Shown here one piece after another: positions 6,787 through 7,362 of a stretch of 7,362 bases of DNA. Position 1 is the first letter of the stretch, and each line of letters opens with the position of its first letter. Made by a program: the position numbers and the translations under genes. The notes beneath the pieces are model-generated. The model was given only the letters and a program-made list of their open reading frames with translations, searched no databases and was not told where the DNA came from. The DNA comes from Caryophanales bacterium (GTDB lineage: Bacteria; Bacillota_I; Bacilli_A; RFN20; JAISJY01): positions 1-7,362 of the forward strand of contig JAISJY010000131.1 in NCBI GenBank assembly GCA_031261365.1, given 5' to 3'.

Positions 6787-7358
6787 AAAGTGTTCCTTTC
6801 TACTTTTTTAATAATACTTGCTATTCTTTGAGTGGCTTTTTTTAAGTCGGAGTTAACTATAACATACTTATAAGTGTTTTTCAATTTCATTTCATTTCTC
6901 GCTTTTTGAAGTCTTAATTGAATAATGTCATTTGATTCACTTTTTCTGCCTCTTATTCTTTCTTCTAATTCGTGTAAGTTAGGAGGAATTAAGAATATTG
7001 TGATGGCTTCGGGAATCTTTTGGATTACTTGACTTGCTCCATTTACTTCAATTTCAAGTAAAACATTATAACCTTCGTTTCTTAATCTTTCAACTTCGGC
7101 GGCTGGTGTGCCATAAAGATTATTAACAAATTCAGAGTATTCTAAGAGTTTATCTTCGGCAATGTTTTTTTCAAATTCATCTCTACTGACAAAATAATAT
7201 TCAACTCCGTTTGTTTCTCCAGCTCTTTTATTTCTGGTTGTCATGGAAACAGAATAAGTTAGGTGCAGAGATTCGTCCATAAATAATTCTTTCCGAATAG
7301 TTCCTTTGCCTACTCCAGACGGTCCACTTAAGATAATTAATAACCCTTTTTTGCCCAT
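6783..7358 (-). CDS. gmk: Guanylate kinase
   Basis: Guanylate kinase converts GMP (and dGMP) plus ATP to GDP (dGDP) and ADP in the cytosol, feeding GTP and c-di-GMP or (p)ppGpp metabolism. The P-loop GPSGVGKGT is at 12-20. The GMP-binding region includes SMTTR (38-42), GE (47-48), YYFVS (54-58), Glu73 in LEYSEF, and YGT (82-84). LEIEVNGA (101-108) is the family's LE-I-D-V-x-G strand with conservative changes. The LID region carries Arg-rich RIRGRKSES (134-142), where the family commonly has RGRGTES, so Gly-Thr is replaced by Lys-Ser. Length is 191 residues, close to the usual 200-205. The chosen ATG gives the standard N-terminus (short basic tail, LLIILSGPSG). Only 4 nt precede it in the window, so its ribosome binding site and any promoter are out of view. 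The stop is TGA, overlapping rpoZ. Confidence 0.96.
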   Translation of the reverse strand: MGKKGLLIILSGPSGVGKGTIRKELFMDESLHLTYSVSMTTRNKRAGETNGVEYYFVSRDEFEKNIAEDKLLEYSEFVNNLYGTPAAEVERLRNEGYNVLLEIEVNGASQVIQKIPEAITIFLIPPNLHELEERIRGRKSESNDIIQLRLQKARNEMKLKNTYKYVIVNSDLKKATQRIASIIKKVERNTL

Positions 7359-7362
7359 AGTA

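Noticed and set aside
6557..6811. Plus-strand open frame of 84 codons, hydrophobic and Ser-rich, resembling a small membrane protein
   Set aside because: It is antisense to rpoZ, whose conserved omega signature and ATGA coupling to gmk are clear. The hydrophobic look comes from reading Lys/Glu-rich codons backwards.

Overview
The window carries a compact, same-strand (minus) housekeeping cluster of seven genes. In transcription order they are gmk, rpoZ, priA, rsmB, rlmN, rsgA and rpe. The 3' end of an unrelated acetyltransferase gene converges on the cluster from the left edge. The DNA is strongly AT-rich and the proteins are rich in Lys, Asn and Ile. The gene order is the one known from Bacillota around the Bacillus subtilis gmk-to-rpe region. 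TGA is used as a stop (gmk and rlmN), and all seven Trp codons I located are TGG, so the code looks standard rather than the Mycoplasma/Spiroplasma code. My inference is a low-GC, genome-streamlined Bacillota or early-branching Mollicutes relative (Acholeplasma-, Izemoplasma- or RF39-like). The species cannot be named from this sequence.

Layout: 1-219 is the C-terminal part of a GNAT acetyltransferase (+). 220-287 is a short convergent intergenic gap with no convincing terminator. 288-7358 is the minus-strand cluster. The junctions are extremely tight: gmk/rpoZ overlap by ATGA, rpoZ and priA are 19 nt apart, priA and rsmB 1 nt apart, rsmB/rlmN share TAATG, rlmN/rsgA overlap by ATGA, and rsgA/rpe overlap by 11 nt. 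No gap inside the cluster could hold a conventional promoter, so I infer one transcription unit reading in from beyond position 7362.

Functionally the cluster joins GMP phosphorylation (gmk), an RNA polymerase accessory subunit (rpoZ), replication restart (priA), three ribosome maturation or modification factors (rsmB, rlmN, rsgA) and a pentose phosphate enzyme (rpe). Compared with B. subtilis, coaBC, def, fmt, prpC and prkC are absent from their usual places.

This is mostly an ordinary conserved region, and I found no new defence, mobile or RNA system. The two points most worth checking are a 23-codon tandem repeat that gives RsmB a basic, aromatic-rich N-terminal extension, and a perfect 8-bp hairpin that straddles the rpoZ stop codon and occupies the place where the priA ribosome binding site should be.
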